This document shows, piece by piece, positions 1 through 8,044 of a stretch of 64,000 nt of DNA (position 1 is the first letter of the stretch; each line of letters begins with the position of its first letter). The stretch lies in NCBI GenBank assembly GCA_905182795.1, contig CAJJCZ010000003.1:1-64000 (forward strand), given 5' to 3'. A program made the position numbers and the translations under genes. The notes under the pieces are model-generated. The model did no database searches and had not been told where the DNA came from. It was given only the letters and a program-made list of their open reading frames with translations. This stretch comes from an uncultured bacterium. GTDB lineage: Bacteria; Fidelibacterota; Marinisomatia; Marinisomatales; Marinisomataceae.

Positions 1-897
1 GGTGAAATGGGATATCAAATGAAAGTTGGTGGAAGCCGCGCATTAAACGATACATGGCAGTTGTTTGGTAACATGAGTTACTCTGCAATGACACCTTCAC
101 TTGATAAGGTAATTAATGACTACAATAATACGCTAAATGGAAGCTTTGAAAATGAAAAAGCTACTTGGTTAGACGTAGGTGCTAGATTTAAATCAGCTAA
201 CGGCCAATGGGCTGGTAGTATGAATTATTACTATGCATTATGGTCTGATAGAAACCAAAGTGGTACTTCAGAGTCTCTAGACGGTACAGAGTCATTCTTT
301 AGTATTACTGGATTAAATGAATTGCACACAGGACTAGAATACTCTGTTGCATATCAACCAATTCCAGTATTGAGAATTGATATCAGAGGTCATGAAAGTG
401 ATTGGAGATTTACTGACAACCTGTCTTACTCTTACAATGAAATTGAAGGAGATGCAGGTAGTGAAGAAACATTAGCTCTTTATGTTAAAGACGTAATGGT
501 TTCAGGTGCTCCACAATCACAAAATGTTGTAATTGTGACTGGTTTCTTTAACAGATTAAAAGTATCTGGTGAAGTTCAATCATTCTCTAAACAATATCCA
601 AGATGGGGTTATGACGGTAACATTGAAGACTTAGCATTCTTATTAGGGGAAGATAATACTTTCGCTGAAGATGCTTATGTTACTGGCAACACAACTCTAG
701 TTAACTTTGTTAGCAGCTATACAACCGAGCTAATGGGCAAAGATGTTACTTTAAGTGCGTCTGTGTTCAATGCAATGGATGAATTGTATGTTGGTGACTT
801 TGTTGATGCATATGATGGTTCTGGAGACGTGAGCAATTTAAGAGTTCGTGTCGGTCAACCAAGATCATATAACATTGGAGTGACAATTAATTATTAA
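1..897 (+). CDS. TonB-dependent receptor, C-terminal part of the beta-barrel (5' end outside window)
   Basis: The reading frame is already open at base 1, so only the last roughly 298 residues of a larger outer-membrane protein are visible. The fragment is rich in alternating aromatic and polar strands (for example WAGSMNYYYALWSD) and loops with Asp/Gly/Asn. It ends in the typical TonB-receptor pattern: an ASVFNAMDELY segment, then an arginine-rich strand and QPRSYNIGVTINY, the final beta-strand with a terminal aromatic residue recognised by the BAM complex. Such proteins import siderophores, cobalamin, glycans or peptides using energy from ExbB/ExbD/TonB, which are encoded at about 46.6-48.8 kb. 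The plug domain and TonB box are not in the window, so the substrate cannot be given. Confidence 0.8.
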   Translation, partial: GEMGYQMKVGGSRALNDTWQLFGNMSYSAMTPSLDKVINDYNNTLNGSFENEKATWLDVGARFKSANGQWAGSMNYYYALWSDRNQSGTSESLDGTESFFSITGLNELHTGLEYSVAYQPIPVLRIDIRGHESDWRFTDNLSYSYNEIEGDAGSEETLALYVKDVMVSGAPQSQNVVIVTGFFNRLKVSGEVQSFSKQYPRWGYDGNIEDLAFLLGEDNTFAEDAYVTGNTTLVNFVSSYTTELMGKDVTLSASVFNAMDELYVGDFVDAYDGSGDVSNLRVRVGQPRSYNIGVTINY

Positions 898-926
898 TCT
901 CATTTTATTATAGATTAGTATTAAAT

Positions 927-960
927 AAAAAAACCCTTCAATTTTTTGGAGGGTTTTTTT
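927..960. terminator. Bidirectional intrinsic terminator between the TonB receptor and dnaG
   Basis: An A-run followed by ACCCTTC, an AATTTTTT loop, GGAGGGT and a T-run forms a stem of about 11-13 pairs. The A/T-rich flanks give a U-tract on either strand. It lies between the convergent stop codons of the receptor (897) and dnaG (stop codon at 959-961), so it can serve both transcripts. It is the clearest terminator in the window. Confidence 0.85.
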
Positions 961-2704
961 ATTGTAGTTTTTTTTGGAGAGCACTTAATTCTTCAAGTAG
1001 TGCTTTGTCTGGACTAGAATCGTCCTCTTCTAGTCTGCGAATCCTATCTCTAAGTAGTGCAATCTCTTTTTTGATAGGCTGACGTTCTAGAGTTTTAATA
1101 CAGTCCTCTAAAATAATAGATTCATATGCTTTGTTTGGTACTTCTATCGCTAAAGAAGCAATTAAATTACGTTGCTCTGGCGAGCCTCCTATTAGCTCAA
1201 GAATCTGACCTGGGTTATAATCTTTGTCGCTATTGTCGACTAGGACCTTTAAAACGTTATACAGGAGCTTATTGCTAAATAGTGCTAAAGGCATTGCTGT
1301 GGCAAGTTTTGGAGAATGTAGGGCTAGTTTAATTAACTCTAACTGAGCTTTATCTTCAGATGAGGTATAGTGAGTGACTTCTGTAGTGCTCACCTCTTCT
1401 TGCTTAGAAGTCCTATATCTTTTTTGTTTAAGATTGCTAAAACGATCAAATACTTCGGCCTCTACAACACCTAGTTGATTAGCAAGTTTACGGACCAAAT
1501 CATTCCGAATCATTACATCTGGTACTAACTGTATCTCACCAATACATTCATTTAAAAATTTTGATTGATCTGCAGCGCCTTGGCTTAAAATATCTTTTTG
1601 AGTAATAATAAAGCTGATAGGGTGTGCTGCTTCTTTAATTAAAGTTCTAAAGTCTTCTTTTGTAGTACTATCTTTTTTGAAAAAGTCATCTGGATCGTCA
1701 CCATTCCCTAGATGCAACACCCTTGTTTCAATACCATTTTGCAATAAAACATAGCTTGTACGAATAGCAGCATTAATACCTGCGCTGTCTGAATCATAAC
1801 ATAGAATTACTCTATTGGTATATTTTTTTAATGCAATGGCATGCTTACTAGAAAATGCTGTCCCAGATGTAGCAAGTACATTATCGAATTCCTGCTCTAC
1901 AAGACGTAAGAAGTCTGTCTGTCCTTCTACTAAGATAGCAAAATTTTGTTTACGAATATTTGGTAATGTTTGATAAGAGCCATAAAAAATTTTACTCTTC
2001 TCAAATAATAATGTTTCGGGAGAATTTAAATATTTAACATCTTCTTTGTCGGATAAACTTCTACCACTAAATCCAATTACCTTACCAGACAAGCTAAAGA
2101 AAGGAAACATAATACGATTACGGAAACGATCAACGAGTGGTCCTTTTTTTGACTCCGAAAATAATCCAGATTTTTTTAAAATATCGTTCTCAAACTTATC
2201 TTTTAATTCTTTTAAAAGACTGTCCCAACTATCTGATGCAAAACCAATTCTAAATTTATTAATAATATTATCATCAAAATTTCTCTCTACTAAATATTTC
2301 TTTGCTTTACTTCCAGATGTAGCCTTTAGACTGTTTTCAAAATAAATACATGCTAATTCATGAATTTCATATAATTGATCATATAGGTTATTTTGCTCTT
2401 TATTGCCCAGCTCAGTAATTTCAATACCATATTTTTCAGCTAAAGAACGTACGGCTTCTGGAAAGCTAATTTTTTCATATTCTATTAAAAACTGTACAGC
2501 ATTACCTCCTTGAGCAGACCCAAAATCATACCACATATTTTTATCGGGTGCTACGCTAAATGAAGGTTTAGTTTCTGACCTAAAAGGACTTAATCCAAAA
2601 TAGTTTTGGCCCCTTTTTTTTAAATCTACGTATTGAGAAATAACATCTAAGATATCTACTTCTTCTAAAACGCGGTTAATGGTTTCTTGTGCTATTCTTC
2701 TCAT
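959..2704 (-). CDS. dnaG: DNA primase DnaG without zinc ligands
   Basis: Synthesises RNA primers for replication with the DnaB helicase. The 581-residue length is normal. The N-terminal CHC2-type domain is recognisable (about residues 35-95), but the four zinc ligands are replaced: CPFH reads SPFR (S39, R42) and the CFGC position reads DFGS (D60, S63). The TOPRIM core is intact, with VEGQTD, YDSDSAG and GDDPDDF carrying the metal-binding acidic residues. The helical C-terminal part (from about 440) fits the DnaB-interacting region. It is last in a yqeY-cvpA-dnaG run, and its ATG overlaps the cvpA stop by 4 bases. From memory, flavobacterial primases show the same loss, so this may be a lineage trait; the enzyme is probably active. 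Confidence 0.93.
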   Translation of the reverse strand: MRRIAQETINRVLEEVDILDVISQYVDLKKRGQNYFGLSPFRSETKPSFSVAPDKNMWYDFGSAQGGNAVQFLIEYEKISFPEAVRSLAEKYGIEITELGNKEQNNLYDQLYEIHELACIYFENSLKATSGSKAKKYLVERNFDDNIINKFRIGFASDSWDSLLKELKDKFENDILKKSGLFSESKKGPLVDRFRNRIMFPFFSLSGKVIGFSGRSLSDKEDVKYLNSPETLLFEKSKIFYGSYQTLPNIRKQNFAILVEGQTDFLRLVEQEFDNVLATSGTAFSSKHAIALKKYTNRVILCYDSDSAGINAAIRTSYVLLQNGIETRVLHLGNGDDPDDFFKKDSTTKEDFRTLIKEAAHPISFIITQKDILSQGAADQSKFLNECIGEIQLVPDVMIRNDLVRKLANQLGVVEAEVFDRFSNLKQKRYRTSKQEEVSTTEVTHYTSSEDKAQLELIKLALHSPKLATAMPLALFSNKLLYNVLKVLVDNSDKDYNPGQILELIGGSPEQRNLIASLAIEVPNKAYESIILEDCIKTLERQPIKKEIALLRDRIRRLEEDDSSPDKALLEELSALQKKLQ

Positions 2705-3186
2705 ATGGGCATTGAACTTGACATTGATTCACTAATATAATCTTTCATAGGCTCGAGTAAAACAAGAATTTGTGATTCGCTATAAAGGATACTATATATT
2801 TTACTAGATATAAATGCATCAAAAAACCAAACAAAGACAGTTAGCAACAATATTGTTTTTAACCCACCGAAAAAAAATCCAAAAAATCTATCTATTAATG
2901 TAAAAGAAGTTGATCCGCTAAAAAGGAATAATAATAGGCTAGTAACGAATCTAGAAATTATCATAGAAAAAAAGAAAATAATGAGGCCGGAAATCAAAAG
3001 CGTCCACCCCGTTCCTATAGTTAAAAATGATGATAAAAATATTGTTAAATCAATATAAAATATCAGTGCAAAGAATATACCTACGCCAATATCAATAAAT
3101 TCAAATACAGCGTCAAAAAGTCCTTTTCTAATACCCAGAATAGCATTAAAAAATATCAACAAACAAAAAAGAATATCAATGATCAT
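2701..3186 (-). CDS. cvpA: CvpA-family membrane protein
   Basis: A 161-residue, very hydrophobic protein with about four membrane segments. It has the CvpA family arrangement: an N-terminal IIDILFCLLIFFNAILGIRKG segment in which the G-x-x-K/R-G turn follows helix 1, and the DRFFGFFFGGLK motif near residue 105. CvpA was named for colicin V production in E. coli; its general role in inner-membrane and envelope homeostasis is still poorly defined. It sits 1 base after the yqeY stop and overlaps the dnaG start by 4 bases, so it is probably co-transcribed and translationally coupled with dnaG. Confidence 0.8.
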   Translation of the reverse strand: MIIDILFCLLIFFNAILGIRKGLFDAVFEFIDIGVGIFFALIFYIDLTIFLSSFLTIGTGWTLLISGLIIFFFSMIISRFVTSLLLFLFSGSTSFTLIDRFFGFFFGGLKTILLLTVFVWFFDAFISSKIYSILYSESQILVLLEPMKDYISESMSSSMPI

Positions 3187-3187
3187 G

Positions 3188-3625
3188 TTAAGCTAATAAT
3201 TCTTTTAAGATATTTTGTGCAACCCCTCCATCAATCTTACCTGCACCTTGCTTCATAACTTGTGGCATCACTTTACCAAAATCTGCCATACTAGAGGCTT
3301 CTGTTGTTTCAATCACAGATACTACAATAGCTCTGACTTCGTCTTCTGTCATCATAGAGGGCAAATAAGCTTCTACAATCTTAAGCTCTAATGTTTCCTG
3401 ATCGACAAGGTCGTTTCTTTTCCCTTGAGAATATAACTTAATAGATTCTTTGTGCTGCTTAGCAGCGGTTTGTAACACTTTCATTATCTCGCTATTTTCT
3501 AATGGCTTTCCTATTGCAATAGACTTATTCTTACATTTAGAAATTAAAATACGTAAAACACCTAGCTTTGCTTTATCTTGATTTTTTAATGCTTCTTTTA
3601 AATCATTTTCGATTTGATGTAACAT
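3188..3625 (-). CDS. yqeY: GatB/YqeY domain protein
   Basis: A 145-residue stand-alone YqeY protein, homologous to the tRNA-binding tail domain of the GatB amidotransferase subunit. Typical features are the N-terminal helical half (LKEALKNQDKAKLGVLRIL) and the C-terminal half with VEAYLPSMMTEDEV and DFGKVMPQVMKQGAGKIDGG. It probably affects tRNA metabolism, but no precise function is established. The yqeY-dnaG neighbourhood is common in bacteria (often with rpsU and rpoD, absent here). It starts 4 bases after the methyltransferase-like gene. Confidence 0.88.
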   Translation of the reverse strand: MLHQIENDLKEALKNQDKAKLGVLRILISKCKNKSIAIGKPLENSEIMKVLQTAAKQHKESIKLYSQGKRNDLVDQETLELKIVEAYLPSMMTEDEVRAIVVSVIETTEASSMADFGKVMPQVMKQGAGKIDGGVAQNILKELLA

Positions 3626-3629
3626 AAAT

Positions 3630-4367
3630 TTATTCTCCCTCGTTAATAGTTTTCATAGCTAATAATAATTTGTCTTGATTGGATTCAAATCCAATAAATC
3701 GTCTGCCTATTTTTTTTGCGACAGATCCAACACTCCCCACATCCATAAACGGATCTAACACCCAATTCAATTTGAAGCTACTTCCCTTTAAAATTCTATG
3801 AATAATCTCATCATAGTCTAAATGAAACCATAAATTATTTTTGATTTCTTCTGGATTAGGACTATTGATATTCTTCCCATCTACAATATAATTTTGATTA
3901 AACACATAATCATTGGTCTTGGTAGCAAACCAAATATCAGATATTGTATTTTTCCAGTGAGATAAACCTTCTTGTTCAGATTTTCTTTCTGCTGTAATTC
4001 TAGACTGAACATTAAATTTTTTATCTAACACTGAATGGTACATTGAAGAAGATTGCCAAGGACAAATAATATAAATTGAGCCATTGGACGTTAACACTCT
4101 TTTAGACTCTTCTAACCATCCATCTATCCACTCTATATAATTTTCAAATGTTGGGCTATTACCAGGTAGGTTATTATTTCTTGGCTGTAGCGTAGGCTCT
4201 GTTACAATTAAATCAATAGACTCGTCAGGGATATTGGCTAACCCATCAATAGGATCTGCTAAGAATACACCTTCATGAAGTTTATTTGTAAACATCATAT
4301 CTTCATTTGTCTTTATAGCAGGCAAATAACGGTTTAAATCTTTTACTGTAAGTATTTCATTTTGCAT
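3630..4367 (-). CDS. Degenerate beta-class DNA methyltransferase homologue (DPPY motif lost)
   Basis: A 245-residue protein with the layout of N4-cytosine/N6-adenine DNA methyltransferases. Motif IV lies near residue 55, a SHWKNTISDIWFATK block near 137, and the SAM-binding motif I near the C-terminus (DPFM at 205-208, then GRRFIGFE). The catalytic DPPY is E57-P58-T59-L60, and the usual GSGTTG part of motif I is D209-V-G-S-V-G214. Both the catalytic and cofactor motifs are therefore altered, so it may be an inactive or repurposed DNA-binding or nucleotide-binding protein. No restriction gene lies nearby. It heads the yqeY-cvpA-dnaG run, starting with ATG 54 bases from the divergent amidinotransferase gene. 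Confidence 0.72.
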   Translation of the reverse strand: MQNEILTVKDLNRYLPAIKTNEDMMFTNKLHEGVFLADPIDGLANIPDESIDLIVTEPTLQPRNNNLPGNSPTFENYIEWIDGWLEESKRVLTSNGSIYIICPWQSSSMYHSVLDKKFNVQSRITAERKSEQEGLSHWKNTISDIWFATKTNDYVFNQNYIVDGKNINSPNPEEIKNNLWFHLDYDEIIHRILKGSSFKLNWVLDPFMDVGSVGSVAKKIGRRFIGFESNQDKLLLAMKTINEGE

Positions 4368-4421
4368 GATAGTTAGAATTTAGTCTTATAAAGTTAATTT
4401 AAAAATTGTAAGTTTATTATC

Positions 4422-5309
4422 TTGATACATTCACATAAAATCAAAATTGCCTTAAGTGCCTTGCCAAAAAATGATTGGTGGGGTTCTGGTATCGTTGCAT
4501 ACCCAGATAATGATATGATGGTAGATGGTGCACAACCCAATCAGTCTGTGTTAGAGAATGAATATAGCCAGTTAGTAACACTCATTGAACATGTAGGGCT
4601 AGAAACAGTTATAGTCCCATTTTCAGATGCATTAGAAAAAGAAGAAAAATTTGATTTTATATTCATGAGAGATCATTTTTTATGTAATAAAAATAAAACA
4701 ATTGTGATGTGTAATATGCGACTTGAAGAACGTTTAGATGAAGGAAAATTTGTAATCGAAAAAATGCAACAATCTGGCTATAGAGTTAACTATTTACCGA
4801 CACAAGACTGCTTAGCAGAAGGTGGAGAATTTTTTTATTTACCAAAAGAAAATATTTTGTTAGCAGGTCTACGCCGCAACAATCTTAAGGGTGCTGAATC
4901 CATGGCAGAGTTAATGGAAGTAGATCAATTACATATCATTCAATCGGATGGATATCATCTTGATACAGCAATTTGTCCCATATTCAACGATGAATACGAT
5001 TGTATAGGTATTAATTGTGCTAAAGAAGTTTTTGATAATAAAAATTATAGCACTTTAAGAGATATCTGTAAAAAGCATAGTTGGAAATTATTAGATATTG
5101 AAAATCAAGATAGGAAGAAGTCTTTGATAGCAAGATCTGCCATGAATTGCTTAACCTTACCAGGATTGCTGCTAGGTACAAGCCCAATTAAAAATACAAA
5201 TATTATAGACTTTACTCATCAAAATAATATCCAAATGCATGTATCTAACGTATCTCAATTCAATTTGAGTGGGGGTTCAGTACACTGTCTTACCAATGAA
5301 TTATTTTAG
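4422..5309 (+). CDS. Amidinotransferase / dimethylarginine dimethylaminohydrolase-like protein
   Basis: A 295-residue member of the guanidino-group-modifying superfamily (arginine deiminase, DDAH, amidinotransferases). Visible signature elements are FMRDHF (substrate Asp region), EGGEFFYLP near 138-146, YHLDTAICPIF with the catalytic His, and SGGSVHCLTNEL at the C-terminus with the nucleophilic Cys at about 289. It probably hydrolyses or transfers the guanidino group of arginine or a derivative; the exact substrate cannot be read. The best start is TTG at 4422, since the next in-frame ATG would remove the conserved N-terminal strand; no clear ribosome site is seen. It is a single gene, divergent from the methyltransferase homologue and convergent with alkA (4-base gap). 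Confidence 0.78.
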   Translation: MIHSHKIKIALSALPKNDWWGSGIVAYPDNDMMVDGAQPNQSVLENEYSQLVTLIEHVGLETVIVPFSDALEKEEKFDFIFMRDHFLCNKNKTIVMCNMRLEERLDEGKFVIEKMQQSGYRVNYLPTQDCLAEGGEFFYLPKENILLAGLRRNNLKGAESMAELMEVDQLHIIQSDGYHLDTAICPIFNDEYDCIGINCAKEVFDNKNYSTLRDICKKHSWKLLDIENQDRKKSLIARSAMNCLTLPGLLLGTSPIKNTNIIDFTHQNNIQMHVSNVSQFNLSGGSVHCLTNELF

Positions 5310-5313
5310 CTGT

Positions 5314-5910
5314 TTAGGCGGGAAAATCATCATTTAATGATGCCCATAGATATAGCGTAGCGATACTTTGATAGGGATGCCATTTCTCTGCGATTGAATC
5401 TATTTGATCGATACTATCTATATTATATAAGCTCTTAATAACATTAATTACTGCCAGGTCTCCTTTAGGAAAAATATTTAAGTCGTGTTTCGAAAAAATT
5501 AAAAACATATCAATCGTCCAAGGTCCAATGCCTTTTAATTCTATTAATAGAGATCTTATTTTTTTACTATCATCAATAAAATATAAGCTGTTAATCATTT
5601 CTAAATTATCTTGATGAAATAAATTTTCTATATAAGACTTTTTTTGATGAGATAGTCCTATTTTTTTCCAATCTTTCTCTGCCCATTTAAATAAACTATC
5701 AGATTTTTTAAAGCTATGGAATTCTAGGAATCTATTATATATCGTATTACCAGCCTTGGTAGATATTTGTTGAAAAATAATATACTTGATTAGGTCATGT
5801 AAAAAATTATCTGATTGTTTCAGGATTGGGATAGGATGACTAGCAATTAACTCTTTTAATATAGGATCATTATTTGACAGAATGTCTAGGTAGTCCGCTT
5901 TAATAGGCAT
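5314..5910 (-). CDS. alkA: DNA-3-methyladenine glycosylase II, AlkA-like
   Basis: A 198-residue HhH-GPD family base-excision glycosylase that removes alkylated purines. The helix-hairpin-helix LKGIGPWTIDMFLIF is followed by the catalytic Asp in FPKGDLAVINV. FQQISTKAG near residue 47 matches the family's conserved Gln-Gln-Ile-Ser segment, and WHPYQSIATLYLW at the C-terminus is typical of AlkA. The N-terminal domain of long E. coli-type AlkA is missing, giving the compact bacterial form. It is the last gene of the nfeD-floA-adk-coaE-esterase run, 5 bases after the esterase stop. Confidence 0.85.
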   Translation of the reverse strand: MPIKADYLDILSNNDPILKELIASHPIPILKQSDNFLHDLIKYIIFQQISTKAGNTIYNRFLEFHSFKKSDSLFKWAEKDWKKIGLSHQKKSYIENLFHQDNLEMINSLYFIDDSKKIRSLLIELKGIGPWTIDMFLIFSKHDLNIFPKGDLAVINVIKSLYNIDSIDQIDSIAEKWHPYQSIATLYLWASLNDDFPA

Positions 5911-5915
5911 ATGCG

Positions 5916-6893
5916 TTATTTATCTTTAAAAAATTCCCAAATCAATCGTGAAGTATCTATATCATGGCCCCACTCTTTCTTAAACCATGTATGGCCTTCG
6001 TTCTGCATAGTATATAGAATTACTTCTCGACTTCCATCACAATCATATGAAATAAGCTGCGTAGAATAAACTCCATCTCCATTGAAGTCTGGAACAGTAA
6101 CTTCAGACTGATTTTGACAATTATTATAATTTACCCAAAATGAATGTGCATTCTCTACATTATAGCTCCAAGCATTTCCGTTATAAGGTACTACTGTGTC
6201 AGATGTTCCGTGAAAATGAATAATACTTTTTTGATTTGGAGGAACGCAGTTATAATATACTGCCATTGAACCTGTCACAGATCCTATACTATTAATTTCA
6301 TCTAATTCACATGCTAATCTATAGCTCATAAATCCACCTAAAGACATTCCAGTAGAAAAAATCTTATCATTAGCGATATTATAGTTTCCTTTAAAATGCT
6401 TTATCAATGCAGCAAATAATCCTACATCATCTACGTCATTAAAGGTCGCGACTACATTAACATTCCAACCGGTAGTATTAGTGACATCAGTTACTCCTTG
6501 CACATACACTACTATAAAATTTTCTTCATCTGCAATACTATCAAACCCAGAATAATTTCGTATAACAGGCGCTTCGCCTGTATATCCATGCAATACAAAT
6601 AGTAATGGAAGTGGGCCATTATTTGGATCGTAATTAGGGGGAGTATGAACAATAAAACTGCGGGTATAACTACCAAATACTGTAGAAAAAGATGCTGTGT
6701 CATCATTATAATAAGAAATTAATTCTACGGTAAGGTCTGGAATTGAGTCATCTCCTCCTCCACCATTCCCACCATTATTACCATTACCAGTATTAGGATC
6801 TATTTCTCCGCTAGACGTTATTATCTTGGATCCTGAATCAGCTCCACACCCAATAATCAATAAAAAGAGTAAAATTTTAGCTAGTTTGTGCAT
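5916..6893 (-). CDS. PHB-depolymerase/feruloyl-esterase family lipoprotein
   Basis: A 325-residue alpha/beta hydrolase with a lipoprotein signal peptide (LLFLLIIGCGAD, lipobox Cys at about 17), followed by a Gly/Asn-rich linker. Catalytic elements are visible: LLFVLHGYTG (oxyanion region), nucleophile Ser in GMSLGGF, Asp in HGTSDTVVPY and His in EGHTWF. This is the LpqC/PHB-depolymerase esterase family, which cleaves polyester or carboxylic ester substrates outside the cytoplasm. A DFNGDGVYS segment resembles a calcium-binding loop. Its start overlaps the end of coaE by 17 bases. The natural substrate is unknown; in a marine bacterium a plant-type or algal ester is as likely as PHB. Confidence 0.8.
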   Translation of the reverse strand: MHKLAKILLFLLIIGCGADSGSKIITSSGEIDPNTGNGNNGGNGGGGDDSIPDLTVELISYYNDDTASFSTVFGSYTRSFIVHTPPNYDPNNGPLPLLFVLHGYTGEAPVIRNYSGFDSIADEENFIVVYVQGVTDVTNTTGWNVNVVATFNDVDDVGLFAALIKHFKGNYNIANDKIFSTGMSLGGFMSYRLACELDEINSIGSVTGSMAVYYNCVPPNQKSIIHFHGTSDTVVPYNGNAWSYNVENAHSFWVNYNNCQNQSEVTVPDFNGDGVYSTQLISYDCDGSREVILYTMQNEGHTWFKKEWGHDIDTSRLIWEFFKDK

Positions 6894-7485
6894 TTTCTCT
6901 TATTTCTTTCACTAAAAATGTAGTTGAAGATTTTAATTGATCTAAAGAGTCATTATTCTCAAGAATATAGTCTACATAATCTTTCTTTTTATCATCATCC
7001 CATTGCAAGTCCATGCGTTCTTTAATTGATTCTTCTGATAGGTTTCCTCTAGATAAAGCACGTTGAATACGTATAGATTTTGAGCTAGTTAATAAAATAA
7101 TATATGCTCCAGATTCGTGATAATATCTATATGATCCACCCTCAATAATGAGTGCGGCATCAACAATAAAAATCGTATGCTTTTTTTCATGACGGATTTT
7201 TTCAATTCTTTTTAAAAGTTCTACATTTACAGCTGGATGTAAAATGGCATTTAACTTTTGCTGATTCTCTTTATTTTTGAAGACTATCTTACTCATAGAC
7301 ACAGGGTCAGTACTTTTTAAATCGGAAAATGTATGTAAGATTTCTTCTGATATTTTTTTATTTAGTAAAAGAAGTTTTGCTTCTTTGTCTGCATCAAAAA
7401 TATATGCATTGTGCTCTTGTTGAAAAATTTTAGATACTGTACTTTTTCCAGAAGCTATACCCCCGGTTATTCCAATAATAATCAT
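6877..7485 (-). CDS. coaE: Dephospho-CoA kinase
   Basis: Catalyses the last step of coenzyme A synthesis, ATP-dependent phosphorylation of dephospho-CoA. The 202-residue length is normal. The P-loop GITGGIASGKST is at residues 4-15; FDADKEAKLLL is the CoA-binding DAD motif, ILHPAV matches the conserved His-Pro element, and IVDAALIIEGG and QRALSRGNLSEE (lid) complete the family pattern. The start codon shares one base with the adk stop. Confidence 0.95.
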   Translation of the reverse strand: MIIIGITGGIASGKSTVSKIFQQEHNAYIFDADKEAKLLLLNKKISEEILHTFSDLKSTDPVSMSKIVFKNKENQQKLNAILHPAVNVELLKRIEKIRHEKKHTIFIVDAALIIEGGSYRYYHESGAYIILLTSSKSIRIQRALSRGNLSEESIKERMDLQWDDDKKKDYVDYILENNDSLDQLKSSTTFLVKEIRENAQTS

Positions 7486-8036
7486 TATTGAATTTGCTCT
7501 AGAATCCGCTGTGTTACTTGCTCAATAGACCCATCTCCATCAATCTGGATAATATTATTGCTATAAAAATCAACTAATGGGGCAGTTAATTGTGCATATA
7601 CCTTCTGACGCTTAGTGATTACTTCTTCAGTGTCATCTGCGCGACCAGAATTTTGAGCTCTTTCAATTAATCTTTGAATTAAAATTTTTTCTTCTACATG
7701 GATATTTAATACATAGTCTATTTTTGAATGTAGATTTTCAACAATTAGACTTAATCCTTCAGCCTGTGGAATTGTTCTAGGAAACCCATCAACAATAGTG
7801 CCAGAATCTTTGAGTGATGTTAAAGTATTTTTCATTATAGATAACAATATAGAGTCTGGGACTAGATTGCCTCCATTCATATAGGACTGTGCTTTTAAAC
7901 CAATAGCTGTTTTTTTCTGTATTTCATTTCTCAACATATCACCAGTTGATAAATGTATAAGGTTATATTTTTCTGCAAGTATTTTAGCCTGCGTCCCTTT
8001 TCCTGCCCCCGGTGGACCCATTATTAGAAGTTTCAT
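7485..8036 (-). CDS. adk: Adenylate kinase (short form)
   Basis: Interconverts AMP and ATP with two ADP. The 183-residue protein has the P-loop GPPGAGKGTQ, the AMP-binding HLSTGDMLR, the DGFPRTIPQAE motif and GRADDTEEVITKR in a short lid. The long zinc-binding LID insertion of Bacillus-type enzymes is absent, as in other short bacterial adenylate kinases. It starts 8 bases after the unknown membrane protein upstream and overlaps coaE by one base, indicating coupled expression. Confidence 0.96.
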   Translation of the reverse strand: MKLLIMGPPGAGKGTQAKILAEKYNLIHLSTGDMLRNEIQKKTAIGLKAQSYMNGGNLVPDSILLSIMKNTLTSLKDSGTIVDGFPRTIPQAEGLSLIVENLHSKIDYVLNIHVEEKILIQRLIERAQNSGRADDTEEVITKRQKVYAQLTAPLVDFYSNNIIQIDGDGSIEQVTQRILEQIQ

Positions 8037-8044
8037 ATCGTTTA

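Noticed and set aside
3630..4367. Active restriction-modification system
   Set aside because: The only methyltransferase-like gene has lost the catalytic DPPY motif, and no endonuclease or specificity gene is nearby.
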